Below are positions 39,417 to 45,810 of a stretch of DNA of 45,810 nt, in pieces. Under the pieces are notes generated by a model that ran no database searches, was not told where the DNA came from, and saw only the letters and a list, made by a program, of their open reading frames with translations. Every line of letters starts with the position of its first letter. Position 1 is the first letter of the stretch. The translations under genes and the position numbers were made by a program. The DNA is from a virus: the IMG/VR virus record IMGVR_UViG_3300025098_000085, positions 1 through 45,810 of that record. The stretch is one strand, 5' to 3'.

Positions 39417-39907
39417 AGTTTGGTGGTAACGTGAACGTCTTGTATGCAATAGTCTTCCATTTCCTGGGACCAATCTGTCCAATTAGAAGTGGAACCGTAG
39501 TCACCTTTACGTTCATCTAATCTGTAGCCGTAAGATTCAAGTGAGTGTTTACCGTACAACTTAAGAGGCATACCATCCCAGGTACGATTCTTATCCAAGT
39601 TGATCATGTCGGGGTGGTAGAGTCTGCTAAGGAGTAGAGTATCGACCATATAAGCAGGCTTACCAAACCAAGGGTAAAGTTTGCGAATAACAGGTATGTC
39701 GTAGCCAATAATGTTGTGACCAATAATCCTGTCCGCGTCCTGGAGTCTTTGCAAGCCTCTTGATATTGGCTCACTGGACCCTGTGTCATTGTACGCAATC
39801 GTCTGATCTGTCGAGAGATCGTGGATAGCAAGGCAGTGGATGGTACTAACATCATGCAGTAGACCGTTTGTTTCTATGTCAAAGATTAGACTCACTTCCC
39901 ATTCCAT
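39377..39907 (-). CDS. DNA polymerase, 3'-5' exonuclease domain
   Basis: 176 aa, corresponding to residues about 1-190 of T7 gp5. Proofreading motifs: S-L-I-F-D-I-E-T-N-G (DxE), I-I-G-H-N-I-I-G-Y-D-I-P-V, M-V-D-T-L-L-L-S-R-L, and E-D-Y-C-I-Q-D-V-H-V-T. The ORF stops after K-H-F-Q-P-Y-L-N-G-S-R, precisely where the polymerase part continues in the -1 frame. Active-site residues are intact, so the domain is not decayed. Confidence 0.9.
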   Translation of the reverse strand: MEWEVSLIFDIETNGLLHDVSTIHCLAIHDLSTDQTIAYNDTGSSEPISRGLQRLQDADRIIGHNIIGYDIPVIRKLYPWFGKPAYMVDTLLLSRLYHPDMINLDKNRTWDGMPLKLYGKHSLESYGYRLDERKGDYGSTSNWTDWSQEMEDYCIQDVHVTTKLWKHFQPYLNGSR

Positions 39908-39996
39908 CTGAACGTTTTATCTTTAAATTGTGCACGTTCGATAGCTTGAGTAGTAGGTGGGTTAGGTCGTTTAAGTTCAGAAGTCTGTTGCTGCAT
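39892..39996 (-). CDS. Possible 34-aa linker gene
   Basis: MQQQTSELKRPNPPTTQAIE followed by R-A-Q-F-K-D-K-T-F-R-W-N-G-K. Starts in the end of the primase-helicase gene and ends inside the exonuclease-domain start, filling a 69-nt gap. The coding case rests on fit between neighbours only. Confidence 0.45.
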   Translation of the reverse strand: MQQQTSELKRPNPPTTQAIERAQFKDKTFRWNGK

Positions 39997-41593
39997 TGAA
40001 CTCTGGTTCTGGTTGAGTTTCATAGAATTTACAGGTAGGGAGATCATAACTTAGCTGACAGGCTACTCCAGTTTCGCCCGAATAACGATTTTTAAGGATT
40101 CTAACAGTCGTAGAACCTCCAGCTTTGTCGGATTGTTGATCTCTTTCCAATCCAATACACGCGTCGCTGAGTTGAGCGATTGCAGCAGATCCGCGCAGTT
40201 GTCCGAGCGTGACTCGTGCTCCTTCTTCATGATTTTGATCCGATGATGTACGTTTGAGATGTGATACCAAGAACAATGCTATGCCTGTACGCTCCACGAG
40301 CGATCGAAGCTTAGTCATTGTAGTATCAATCATTCGCCGTTCGTCTCCGTCAAGCCCAGAAAGGAGGATGGAGAGGTGATCCAAGAAAATGATTCTACAG
40401 TCGAGACCTGATGCCAGGTACTCAATCCGATTATAGATAACATCAGGATCGTAGGAGCCGAAACCGTCAAACAAATAAAGGTTCCAATTAGCCATCGTAG
40501 CGTCGAACGCCTGAACAAGATCTTCGTGAGTATGTTCACCCAAGTGTAATGATTTACCGACATGGGAACTCATCAACCCTAGGGCTGTACGACGGTTGGA
40601 TTCTTCCAACGCCAGATAACCGACCCGCTCCCCCTTGTCAAGAAGGTTAGTTGCAAGTTCACGACAGAAGCTGGATTTTCCGATACCAGATCCTGCAGTG
40701 ATTGTAACAAGCTCTCCATATCTGATCCCGTGAAGCTTTGTTTGTAGTCCTTGAAATGGGTAGTCATGATCTGCAGCTGGTGATGGTGTGGTTACAAGAT
40801 CTAAAAGAGTTTTGCCATCGACAATGCCATCAGGACGGAACGGTTTGGCGTCCCAGATAGCTCGGCATACAGCGTCTGAGTCATTAGCTTGGAGTGCGTC
40901 TGAGGCATCCTTGTAGTCGCCCTGGAGGTGGGCAATCTTGACTTTACCAGGTGGTAGTACACTAGCACACTCTTCAGCGGCTTGGCGACCTGGTTCGTCA
41001 TTGTCGTAAAAGATAACAATCTCATCGTAGCCTTGCAGCAATGGGAGTTGTTTCTGTACAGCCTTCTTTGCACCAGCTGCACCAGATGGTACGGAAACCA
41101 TCGGCCAACCTGGCATACATTCTGACCCACTAGCTGCATCCATCTCGCCTTCAAAAATGACGATACGTTTACCAGTAGTAGGGTAGAGATGCTGCCCGAA
41201 GAATGTACCAGGCACCTCACCCTCATACGAGAATGATTTGCCCTTTGTCTTTACCTTGGCACCTTTGACGATGCCTGATTCGTCATGATAGTAAAAGCGG
41301 AGCTTATCACCATCACGGTATATTTTGTACTTCTCACATACTTTCTGTGAGAGGTTACGCTTCTGCAGCCTTTGGGCTGAGCCTGTTATGTTCACACGTT
41401 TGGTTTCGTGAATGTGTAAAGAAGGTTCACCATCACCGTGCGTATAGTGATGGCAAACGAAGCAGTATGTGTGACCGTCATCATAGACACTCTTGGCATC
41501 TGACGATCCACACTCCTCACATGGCTCATGAAATAAGAATTCAGATGAGCCAGTCGAGGGGGATGTTTTGGAATGATGTCCAAGGGATGTCAT
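39977..41593 (-). CDS. DNA primase-helicase (T7 gp4-like)
   Basis: About 538 aa from ATG 41593. Zinc ribbon C-E-E-C near residue 25 and C-F-V-C-H-H-Y; TOPRIM acids in I-F-E-G-E-M-D-A-A-S-G and F-Y-D-N-D-E-P-G; helicase Walker A A-G-S-G-I-G-K-S-S-F, Walker B I-I-F-L-D-H-L-S, and K-N-R-Y-S-G-E-T-G near the end. Lays primers and unwinds the fork. The longer frame to 41677 runs through the endonuclease gene. The C-terminus is acidic and ends in Phe (N-A-A-T-D-F), which in T7 contacts polymerase. Confidence 0.95.
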   Translation of the reverse strand: MTSLGHHSKTSPSTGSSEFLFHEPCEECGSSDAKSVYDDGHTYCFVCHHYTHGDGEPSLHIHETKRVNITGSAQRLQKRNLSQKVCEKYKIYRDGDKLRFYYHDESGIVKGAKVKTKGKSFSYEGEVPGTFFGQHLYPTTGKRIVIFEGEMDAASGSECMPGWPMVSVPSGAAGAKKAVQKQLPLLQGYDEIVIFYDNDEPGRQAAEECASVLPPGKVKIAHLQGDYKDASDALQANDSDAVCRAIWDAKPFRPDGIVDGKTLLDLVTTPSPAADHDYPFQGLQTKLHGIRYGELVTITAGSGIGKSSFCRELATNLLDKGERVGYLALEESNRRTALGLMSSHVGKSLHLGEHTHEDLVQAFDATMANWNLYLFDGFGSYDPDVIYNRIEYLASGLDCRIIFLDHLSILLSGLDGDERRMIDTTMTKLRSLVERTGIALFLVSHLKRTSSDQNHEEGARVTLGQLRGSAAIAQLSDACIGLERDQQSDKAGGSTTVRILKNRYSGETGVACQLSYDLPTCKFYETQPEPEFNAATDF

Positions 41594-41894
41594 GCTTATC
41601 GCACCACTTAGCGTATGTAGTTTTAGATTTCTTACTGATCTTATTGTATGGAGCCTGAAAGACCATACGCAAGTCAAGGTGTGGATTTAACTCCTTTACC
41701 GCCTTAATTTTACGTCGGTCAGCAGGTTCCCAATAACCCTTACATTCCAGCACGACACCATTGGGTAACACGAAGTCAGGTGTGTAGACATGCTGGATAA
41801 TGTAACGGACTCTAGTTGTTTCGTACTCGTACTTGACACCAAGATCGACAAGCAGATCAGCTACCTTTTCTTCGAGCTTGGATCGAAAAGCCAT
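41541..41894 (-). CDS. Endonuclease I, Holliday-junction resolvase (T7 gp3-like)
   Basis: 117 aa. F-R-S-K-L-E-E-K-V-A, Y-T-P-D-F-V-L-P-N-G-V, V-L-E-C-K-G-Y-W-E, then D-R-R-K-I and A-K-W-C-D-K-H-D-I-P-W follow the T7 endonuclease I plan; the acidic catalytic set E, D and E-x-K is intact. Cuts branched DNA before packaging and breaks down host DNA. Confidence 0.93.
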   Translation of the reverse strand: MAFRSKLEEKVADLLVDLGVKYEYETTRVRYIIQHVYTPDFVLPNGVVLECKGYWEPADRRKIKAVKELNPHLDLRMVFQAPYNKISKKSKTTYAKWCDKHDIPWTSFQNIPLDWLI

Positions 41895-42076
41895 CAGTCG
41901 TCAATCCCTTTCTCAATGATCTCCTCTACAATCTCGCTGATAGCACGACGCATCTCATACTTGAAATCGTTGCGGTCAGCTTTGTAGCGGGTAGCAGTGA
42001 GTTCAGGGAGGTTAACGGTTAGTGTACCTTTGTACAGCCCAGTGGCTGCATCTTTTTCAGTAATAAATTCAATCAT
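41894..42076 (-). CDS. Hypothetical 60-aa protein between SSB and endonuclease
   Basis: MIEFITEKDAATGLYKGTLT then acidic helical end (E-M-R-R-A-I-S-E-I-V-E-E-I-I-E-K-G). Starts and stops overlap both neighbours by a base or so, i.e. strongly coupled. A small protein sits in this place in other cyanopodoviruses too; function unknown. Confidence 0.7.
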   Translation of the reverse strand: MIEFITEKDAATGLYKGTLTVNLPELTATRYKADRNDFKYEMRRAISEIVEEIIEKGIDD

Positions 42077-42639
42077 CAGAAGTCGTCGTCAGAACCAGGA
42101 AGAACAGTAACAGCAGGATCGTTAGCTTTGAAGCCTTCAGTCTTGCCAAACAAGGCAGCTACATCTTCAGCAGCCATATCGCCAGTGTCTACACCAGCTC
42201 CTGAATTGAGAGACACCAGTTGTACACCAACCAGTTTAAGACTTGTTCCATAAGTGACGCCATCCTTGAGGATGTACGGCTTCTGATAGAACGCCAGCTT
42301 AACTGTGCTACCAGAATACATGGGCGTATTCTCGTCTGTGACAGGTGTGCCTTCGGTATCGACGACAGGCGGTCGGTTCTCTTCATTCCAGCTGAACTTG
42401 ACTTTGTACTGATTGTCTGCAACCTCTTCCCAGGGTTCAGGCTTTAGCACAGAACGCTTAGGATTCTTGAGTTTACCTTGTGCCCACTGCAGTGATTCCT
42501 CACGGTCAGTTTCAAGGGCGTCAACCATGCTGCCATCAACAAGGGCAGACAGGGAATAACCGAACTTACTCGGTTTCAGTACAGCTTGATAACCTTCGAG
42601 GATCACAGGCTGTTCAGTTTTGTGGATAGTACGTGGCAT
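42076..42639 (-). CDS. Single-stranded DNA-binding protein (T7 gp2.5-like)
   Basis: 187 aa. Beta-rich core with Y-K-V-K-F-S-W-N and Y-S-G-S-T-V-K-L-A-F-Y and Y-G-T-S-L-K-L-V-G-V-Q-L, as in phage OB-fold SSBs. The C-terminus is acidic and ends in Phe (P-G-S-D-D-D-F), the docking tail for polymerase and primase-helicase. The start lies on the RNAP stop (TAATG). Confidence 0.87.
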   Translation of the reverse strand: MPRTIHKTEQPVILEGYQAVLKPSKFGYSLSALVDGSMVDALETDREESLQWAQGKLKNPKRSVLKPEPWEEVADNQYKVKFSWNEENRPPVVDTEGTPVTDENTPMYSGSTVKLAFYQKPYILKDGVTYGTSLKLVGVQLVSLNSGAGVDTGDMAAEDVAALFGKTEGFKANDPAVTVLPGSDDDF

Positions 42640-44978
42640 TAACAGAAAAAATAAGTGGATTCAATCACGGATTCCGGTTCAAGGTCTCCAATGATCGGTG
42701 GTTCAGTCTCCGCTTCTATTTGGTCAGCGAAGTCTTGCAAGTAATCATGCTCTGCGAAGAGGTGCATATATGTCTCTCGTACAATTGCACTGAGAGAAGA
42801 CATGTCAGTAGCACGACACAATACAGAGTCATGAATGAGAGCGATCGGTGCGTCGAAACGAAGCGCAGAAAAGTGGAGCAGTGATGCATCGAGTGAGTGA
42901 ATTAGATTCGGCGCAGTTGCATTCTTATGGTGTTGCTTATCAACCTTGTCAGATTCATCAACAGCAACCTTCAATCTACAACGTCCATGAAGCTGTAGCT
43001 TGATCTCCTGTGTTTTTCTTTTCATGAGCTTCTGGGTAACAACAAAACCAGATGGTGTGACCCACGATAGTTCTGTCTTACCCCTATCAATTGCCTTAGC
43101 AACCTCAGACTCAATCCAAGACATGACAGCCATGGGACCAGGTACGACCTCATCCATAGCATTTCTAACAGCAACAACTGTCTTTGTCAAGTCGTCTTTG
43201 TCAATCTCAACACCCTTCTCTTTTAGTGCGTCCCTGATGTACCCACGGTTACTAAACGGTTTAGCATTGTAAGGTACCGTCATCACAACCCTTTTGACAG
43301 TTTTTCTGTCCATGTAGGGTTGGATAGATTTAGGGCAGTAAGGTGTAGCAGTTTGAGCTACTACCTTGTAAGCATCTTGTGGACGATCAGATGGAAGAAC
43401 GTTGACTAACTGAGCAGTGTTACGATCTCTGGCTAAACCTGCCAGTATCTGTAGACCACTACAAGTAGCATCTGTAGCTATCATGCTGTGTGTAAAGTGA
43501 CGATCACATTTTAACACACAATGATAATACTCATCACACGCTGCAAGGAACTGCCAGGGCTCGTCAGCAGTTTCCCATTTGTGAATGTGTGAGACGGGAT
43601 CAGAAGCGACACAAGATATAAAATGTGTGTTGTTCTTTACCCATTCCAAACGTTCAGCCATGGGAGCTTTATCAAGACCATATGTTGTGGCTACTTGAAA
43701 TGCTAACCAATCCTCTGCTTCTGGTGTCATGTAAGACCCCTCAGCAAATACTAACAAACTTTTTCCAAAGTCTGTATCTTGTGGTGTGAGGAATGCAGGA
43801 ATCGGATATGCTCTTCCACGGTAATCAAACGACCACGGAATGTAGAACTTATCTCGTTCCTTGAACCTAGCAACAGCTTCCATCGTCATGCGTGTTCTAC
43901 ATGACTTCCTAAATTCTTGTGCTTGTAAGTTGTGAACCTCAGCACAAGCTCTTCTGTATGCTTGACGAGACTCTTTGTTCTCTTCAATATCTACAGGCTT
44001 GGGTGGTAGTTCATGATGAACGATAGGGAGAAACTTACCAACAGCTCGTTCCAATCTATCTAGCTCTTCCGCTACCCCTACAATAAAGGGGTTTAATCGG
44101 TAAGCAACCTTCTGAATCTTGTTCAGAAAACTCAAAGGTTTATCCCCCTGTATACGGTGGCCCGTACCCCGTCGAACCATGTCATGACCACGCATCACCT
44201 CGTTAAGGATGTAACCCCCGTGCCTATCATTTTCCCAATCATTTGGTTCAATAAGCATAGGCCATGCAAGTGGGCTGAATAGCTCAGCATCTCTCATCAC
44301 TGCGTCCTTGATTTCTAAGAACGCTGGAGTTGGGATAACATACTGAGCACTTTTGCGTCCCTCTCGTCTCTCATCCTTGTCAAACCAGCCACTGCTTTGC
44401 ATGATACAGTCGAGCAACCAGCCACCAAGTTTGATACGATTCGCACGCCCCCATGCATCCCACTGTTTTACATTGTAACGGTTCATAAGGGTGCGAACAA
44501 CAACTAACTTCTGTTGTGTTCCAATAGAACGATGCCAATAGTTATCTTTTAATGTTTTGAGAAGACCAGGTGCATGTTTTTCATAGTGACGCATTTGACA
44601 CTCTTGTTCAACAGCAACGCCGATGGAATCGCATACGTTTGTAGCTAAACTGCTTTTTTCTTTGTATGAGAACACCTTGTCAAATGTAACCTTGACGGCG
44701 ATAGCTGCAGCAGCAAGTGGTTCAACATCACTTAGGTATTGCTGTATTTCTCTGAATGCTATACCAGCGTTACCTTTTCTCAAACGTGATGTAGTTGCTT
44801 CAATACGTGCCACCACAAGAGGCAGCAAGGTATCAATAGAAGCAGCTCCATACACACTAGCAGACGCATACTCTTTGCCTTCTAAGTCGCGTGTGTTCTT
44901 GTGTAGTTTCTTTAATCCTTGAGCAATCGCATCACGCTCAAGTTGTATCTGTTCATCAATCTGGGCTGGTGTAGGCAA
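42639..44978 (-). CDS. Single-subunit RNA polymerase (T7 gp1-like)
   Basis: 779 aa, about 100 shorter than T7 RNAP. D-Y-R-G-R at 385-389; motif A S-M-I-A-T-D-A-T-C-S-G with Asp503; motif B R-K-T-V-K-R-V-V-M-T-V-P-Y-N with Lys562 and Tyr570; motif C A-L-I-H-D-S-V with Asp717. Transcribes the middle and late genes. The start is TTG, supported by AGAGGAG 4 nt upstream. A 17-bp promoter-like element lies inside the gene at residues about 272-278. Confidence 0.96.
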   Translation of the reverse strand: MPTPAQIDEQIQLERDAIAQGLKKLHKNTRDLEGKEYASASVYGAASIDTLLPLVVARIEATTSRLRKGNAGIAFREIQQYLSDVEPLAAAAIAVKVTFDKVFSYKEKSSLATNVCDSIGVAVEQECQMRHYEKHAPGLLKTLKDNYWHRSIGTQQKLVVVRTLMNRYNVKQWDAWGRANRIKLGGWLLDCIMQSSGWFDKDERREGRKSAQYVIPTPAFLEIKDAVMRDAELFSPLAWPMLIEPNDWENDRHGGYILNEVMRGHDMVRRGTGHRIQGDKPLSFLNKIQKVAYRLNPFIVGVAEELDRLERAVGKFLPIVHHELPPKPVDIEENKESRQAYRRACAEVHNLQAQEFRKSCRTRMTMEAVARFKERDKFYIPWSFDYRGRAYPIPAFLTPQDTDFGKSLLVFAEGSYMTPEAEDWLAFQVATTYGLDKAPMAERLEWVKNNTHFISCVASDPVSHIHKWETADEPWQFLAACDEYYHCVLKCDRHFTHSMIATDATCSGLQILAGLARDRNTAQLVNVLPSDRPQDAYKVVAQTATPYCPKSIQPYMDRKTVKRVVMTVPYNAKPFSNRGYIRDALKEKGVEIDKDDLTKTVVAVRNAMDEVVPGPMAVMSWIESEVAKAIDRGKTELSWVTPSGFVVTQKLMKRKTQEIKLQLHGRCRLKVAVDESDKVDKQHHKNATAPNLIHSLDASLLHFSALRFDAPIALIHDSVLCRATDMSSLSAIVRETYMHLFAEHDYLQDFADQIEAETEPPIIGDLEPESVIESTYFFC
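44147..44163 (-). promoter_or_regulatory. Candidate phage promoter copy 2, inside RNAP gene
   Basis: Identical 17 bases (GGGCCACCGTATACAGG on the minus strand) to those at 3635-3651. It lies within the coding region for T-G-H-R-I-Q; may be a promoter for downstream replication genes, or constrained by the protein. Confidence 0.45.
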
Positions 44979-45087
44979 TAGGCTCCTCTGCGTCCGTGGT
45001 GAATGTGGAATCGAGATCGTAGCACTGAGTCAGCTCAGGGTAGATCTCACTAAGTTCTTCAAATTGTTTAATCGAGATAATGCTCAT
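44956..45087 (-). CDS. Hypothetical 43-aa acidic protein overlapping RNAP start
   Basis: MSIISIKQFEELSEIYPELT then Q-C-Y-D-L-D-S-T-F-T-T-D-A-E-E-P. It fills the gap between the 102-aa gene and RNAP and overlaps both. The F-T-T-D-A part is coded by the 20-bp repeat, and E-E by the RNAP ribosome binding site, so translation of this ORF could couple to RNAP. Confidence 0.55.
   Translation of the reverse strand: MSIISIKQFEELSEIYPELTQCYDLDSTFTTDAEEPIAYTSPD
44988..45007. repeat. 20-bp direct repeat, internal copy
   Basis: Exact copy of window bases 1-20, ending at the ribosome binding site of the RNAP gene. Confidence 0.9.
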
Positions 45088-45376
45088 CAGTAACAGGTGT
45101 AACGTGGCGGATTTGATCTTCAGTGACAACAGTAAATTCTACACCCTCAGCCATAAGTAATCGGATGCGTTCTTCTGCTGCGTGTTGTTTTTGGTAGACA
45201 AACTCTTTGACTTTGCCTTTGTTGGTGTTAGCGCGGATGATACAACAAACAGAGCTTGGGATCTCCCAGCCGCGCAGCTTCCAGTCTTCAAATTCCTCCC
45301 ATGTGGGAGTTGCTAGGAAGTCTTCAGGCATCTCATTCCATGCCTCCCAATTGTTTGGGTAATACTTACCACTCAT
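45068..45376 (-). CDS. Hypothetical 102-aa protein upstream of RNAP
   Basis: MSGKYYPNNWEAWNEMPEDF, then a Trp-rich W-E-E-F-E-D-W-K-L-R-G-W-E, A-N-T-N-K-G-K-V-K-E-F-V-Y-Q-K and A-E-E-R-I-R-L-L-M-A-E-G. ATG 45376 has GAGG 6-7 nt upstream; a GTG one codon earlier is the alternative. A Trp-rich protein of this sort is found upstream of RNAP in related cyanopodoviruses as I recall; its role is unknown. Confidence 0.72.
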   Translation of the reverse strand: MSGKYYPNNWEAWNEMPEDFLATPTWEEFEDWKLRGWEIPSSVCCIIRANTNKGKVKEFVYQKQHAAEERIRLLMAEGVEFTVVTEDQIRHVTPVTDEHYLD

Positions 45377-45473
45377 CACATAACCTCACATCTAGGACAT
45401 TTTGACTGCCACCGGACAACTCAGCAGCAGCCCATGCAGCGTGCTCTGAATCGGGTGCTAAAAGATAGCGCAC
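45366..45473 (-). CDS. Possible 35-aa protein (GTG start)
   Basis: Reads V-R-Y-L-L-A-P-D-S-E-H-A-A-W-A-A-A-E-L-S then G-G-S-Q-N-V-L-D-V-R-L-C-D-E-W. It fills the gap between two genes and ends 11 nt inside the next one. No other start in frame. Plausible but without further support. Confidence 0.45.
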   Translation of the reverse strand: MRYLLAPDSEHAAWAAAELSGGSQNVLDVRLCDEW

Positions 45474-45480
45474 CTGACTG

Positions 45481-45684
45481 TCAGTCGTTGTTTTGTACTC
45501 GTACTCTTTTAGTTGTGGTTTTTGTAGCACGGCTTGTAGTTGGGTTGGTGGTGTACGTTTCGCGGGATGCTAATTCTTTATAGATGTCATCCCATCTGTG
45601 CCCTTTGTTGCCATAATGATGTAGCCAACACAGCACAGCATTTTTGATGAAGTAGTCATCATCCAGTGATTTACTTTTTGCCAT
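45481..45684 (-). CDS. Hypothetical 67-aa protein
   Basis: MAKSKSLDDDYFIKNAVLCW, H-H-Y-G-N-K-G-H-R-W-D-D-I-Y-K-E-L, then a Thr-rich linker and a basic end. ATG 45684 lies inside the end of the upstream ORF. The longer frame reading to 45762 is a shadow of that ORF. Unknown function; compact helical domain followed by a disordered tail. Confidence 0.65.
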   Translation of the reverse strand: MAKSKSLDDDYFIKNAVLCWLHHYGNKGHRWDDIYKELASRETYTTNPTTSRATKTTTKRVRVQNND

Positions 45685-45790
45685 AGTATTTAGAAGTGAT
45701 ACGGTTAGCGCGTTGCCAGATGATAGCAGACGCGAACAATCCCACCATACCGACAACGGCAAGGATGATGTTTGTTTCAGTCCAAAGCAT
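45671..45790 (-). CDS. Small 39-aa membrane protein
   Basis: MLWTETNIILAVVGMVGLFA then S-A-I-I-W-Q-R-A-N-R and a basic tail Y-Y-G-K-K. One membrane helix at about 8-25 with positive C-terminal end (inside). It begins 4 nt after the terminal 16-bp repeat and ends inside the next gene. An early membrane peptide could act on host membrane or in exclusion; this is a guess. Confidence 0.6.
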   Translation of the reverse strand: MLWTETNIILAVVGMVGLFASAIIWQRANRITSKYYGKK

Positions 45791-45794
45791 GTAG

Positions 45795-45810
45795 CTGCGT
45801 CCGTGGTGAA
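45795..45810. repeat. Terminal 16-bp repeat at contig end
   Basis: Identical to window bases 1-16. It supports joining the ends into a circle, or marks an assembly break at a repeat. Confidence 0.9.

Noticed and set aside
1-45810. Integrase, lysogeny repressor, tRNA genes, talC
   Set aside because: None found: no tyrosine or serine recombinase motifs, no cloverleaf noticed, no transaldolase ORF.

Overview
The window is an essentially complete genome of a T7-like (autographivirus) cyanopodovirus of marine picocyanobacteria (Synechococcus/Prochlorococcus). The evidence is a single-subunit T7-type RNA polymerase, a T7-type replication set (gp2.5, gp3, gp4, gp5 and gp6 homologues) and a T7-type virion set in T7 order, combined with the cyanobacterial photosynthesis genes psbA (D1) and hli. 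Every supportable gene is on the minus strand, so transcription runs from high to low coordinates. The last 16 bases repeat the first 16, and the early-type genes at 0.1-2.4 kb would run into the RNA polymerase module at 45.8 kb if the ends are joined. I therefore read the window as a circularised or permuted contig, not as the natural linear molecule.

Layout in transcription order. (1) 2.42 to 0.1 kb: nine tiny early genes. Three sit directly behind near-identical sigma70-type promoters spaced so that the start codon falls at the expected transcription start (leaderless). Two are KTSC-domain paralogues with matching hairpin leaders, and the last is an ArdA-like antirestriction gene followed by a good intrinsic terminator. 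(2) Across the junction, 45.8 to 42.6 kb: small ORFs and the phage RNA polymerase (TTG start). (3) 42.6 to 36.6 kb: SSB, endonuclease I, primase-helicase, a DNA polymerase split into two ORFs, 5'-3' exonuclease, a DUF3310-like protein and a MazG-like pyrophosphohydrolase. (4) 36.6 to 34.5 kb: class I ribonucleotide reductase NrdA/NrdB; NrdB lacks the usual radical tyrosine. (5) 34.5 to 27.2 kb: two coiled-coil proteins, portal, scaffold, hli, a string of small basic proteins, a secreted beta-barrel-like protein, psbA and the major capsid protein, closed by an intrinsic terminator placed like T7 T-phi. (6) 27.2 to 10.6 kb: tail tubes A and B, three internal core proteins (a lysozyme-like domain lies in the gp15 homologue) and three fibre/adhesin genes. 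(7) 10.6 to 3.7 kb: small membrane, lysis-like and secreted proteins, small terminase, HNH nuclease, a 430-aa protein, a sulfotransferase-like protein and large terminase. (8) 3.5 to 2.7 kb: thyX and one small ORF, then a roughly 300-bp GC-rich, repeat-rich non-coding block that separates late from early genes and is my best candidate for the physical genome end.

How it works together (partly inference). Host RNA polymerase would read the early promoters. The phage polymerase would then use its own promoters; one 17-bp element resembling the published Syn5 polymerase promoter occurs upstream of thyX and inside the polymerase gene. Nucleotide supply (nrdAB, thyX, mazG) and photosynthesis genes (psbA, hli) would sustain replication. 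The tyrosine in the polymerase O-helix (KTVTYAFLYGAG) and the absence of an integrase fit a strictly lytic life style.

The least explained parts are the early regulatory architecture, the split DNA polymerase, the phage-encoded outer-membrane-like protein, the dual-coded secreted gene near 8.9 kb and the 2.5-2.7 kb block.
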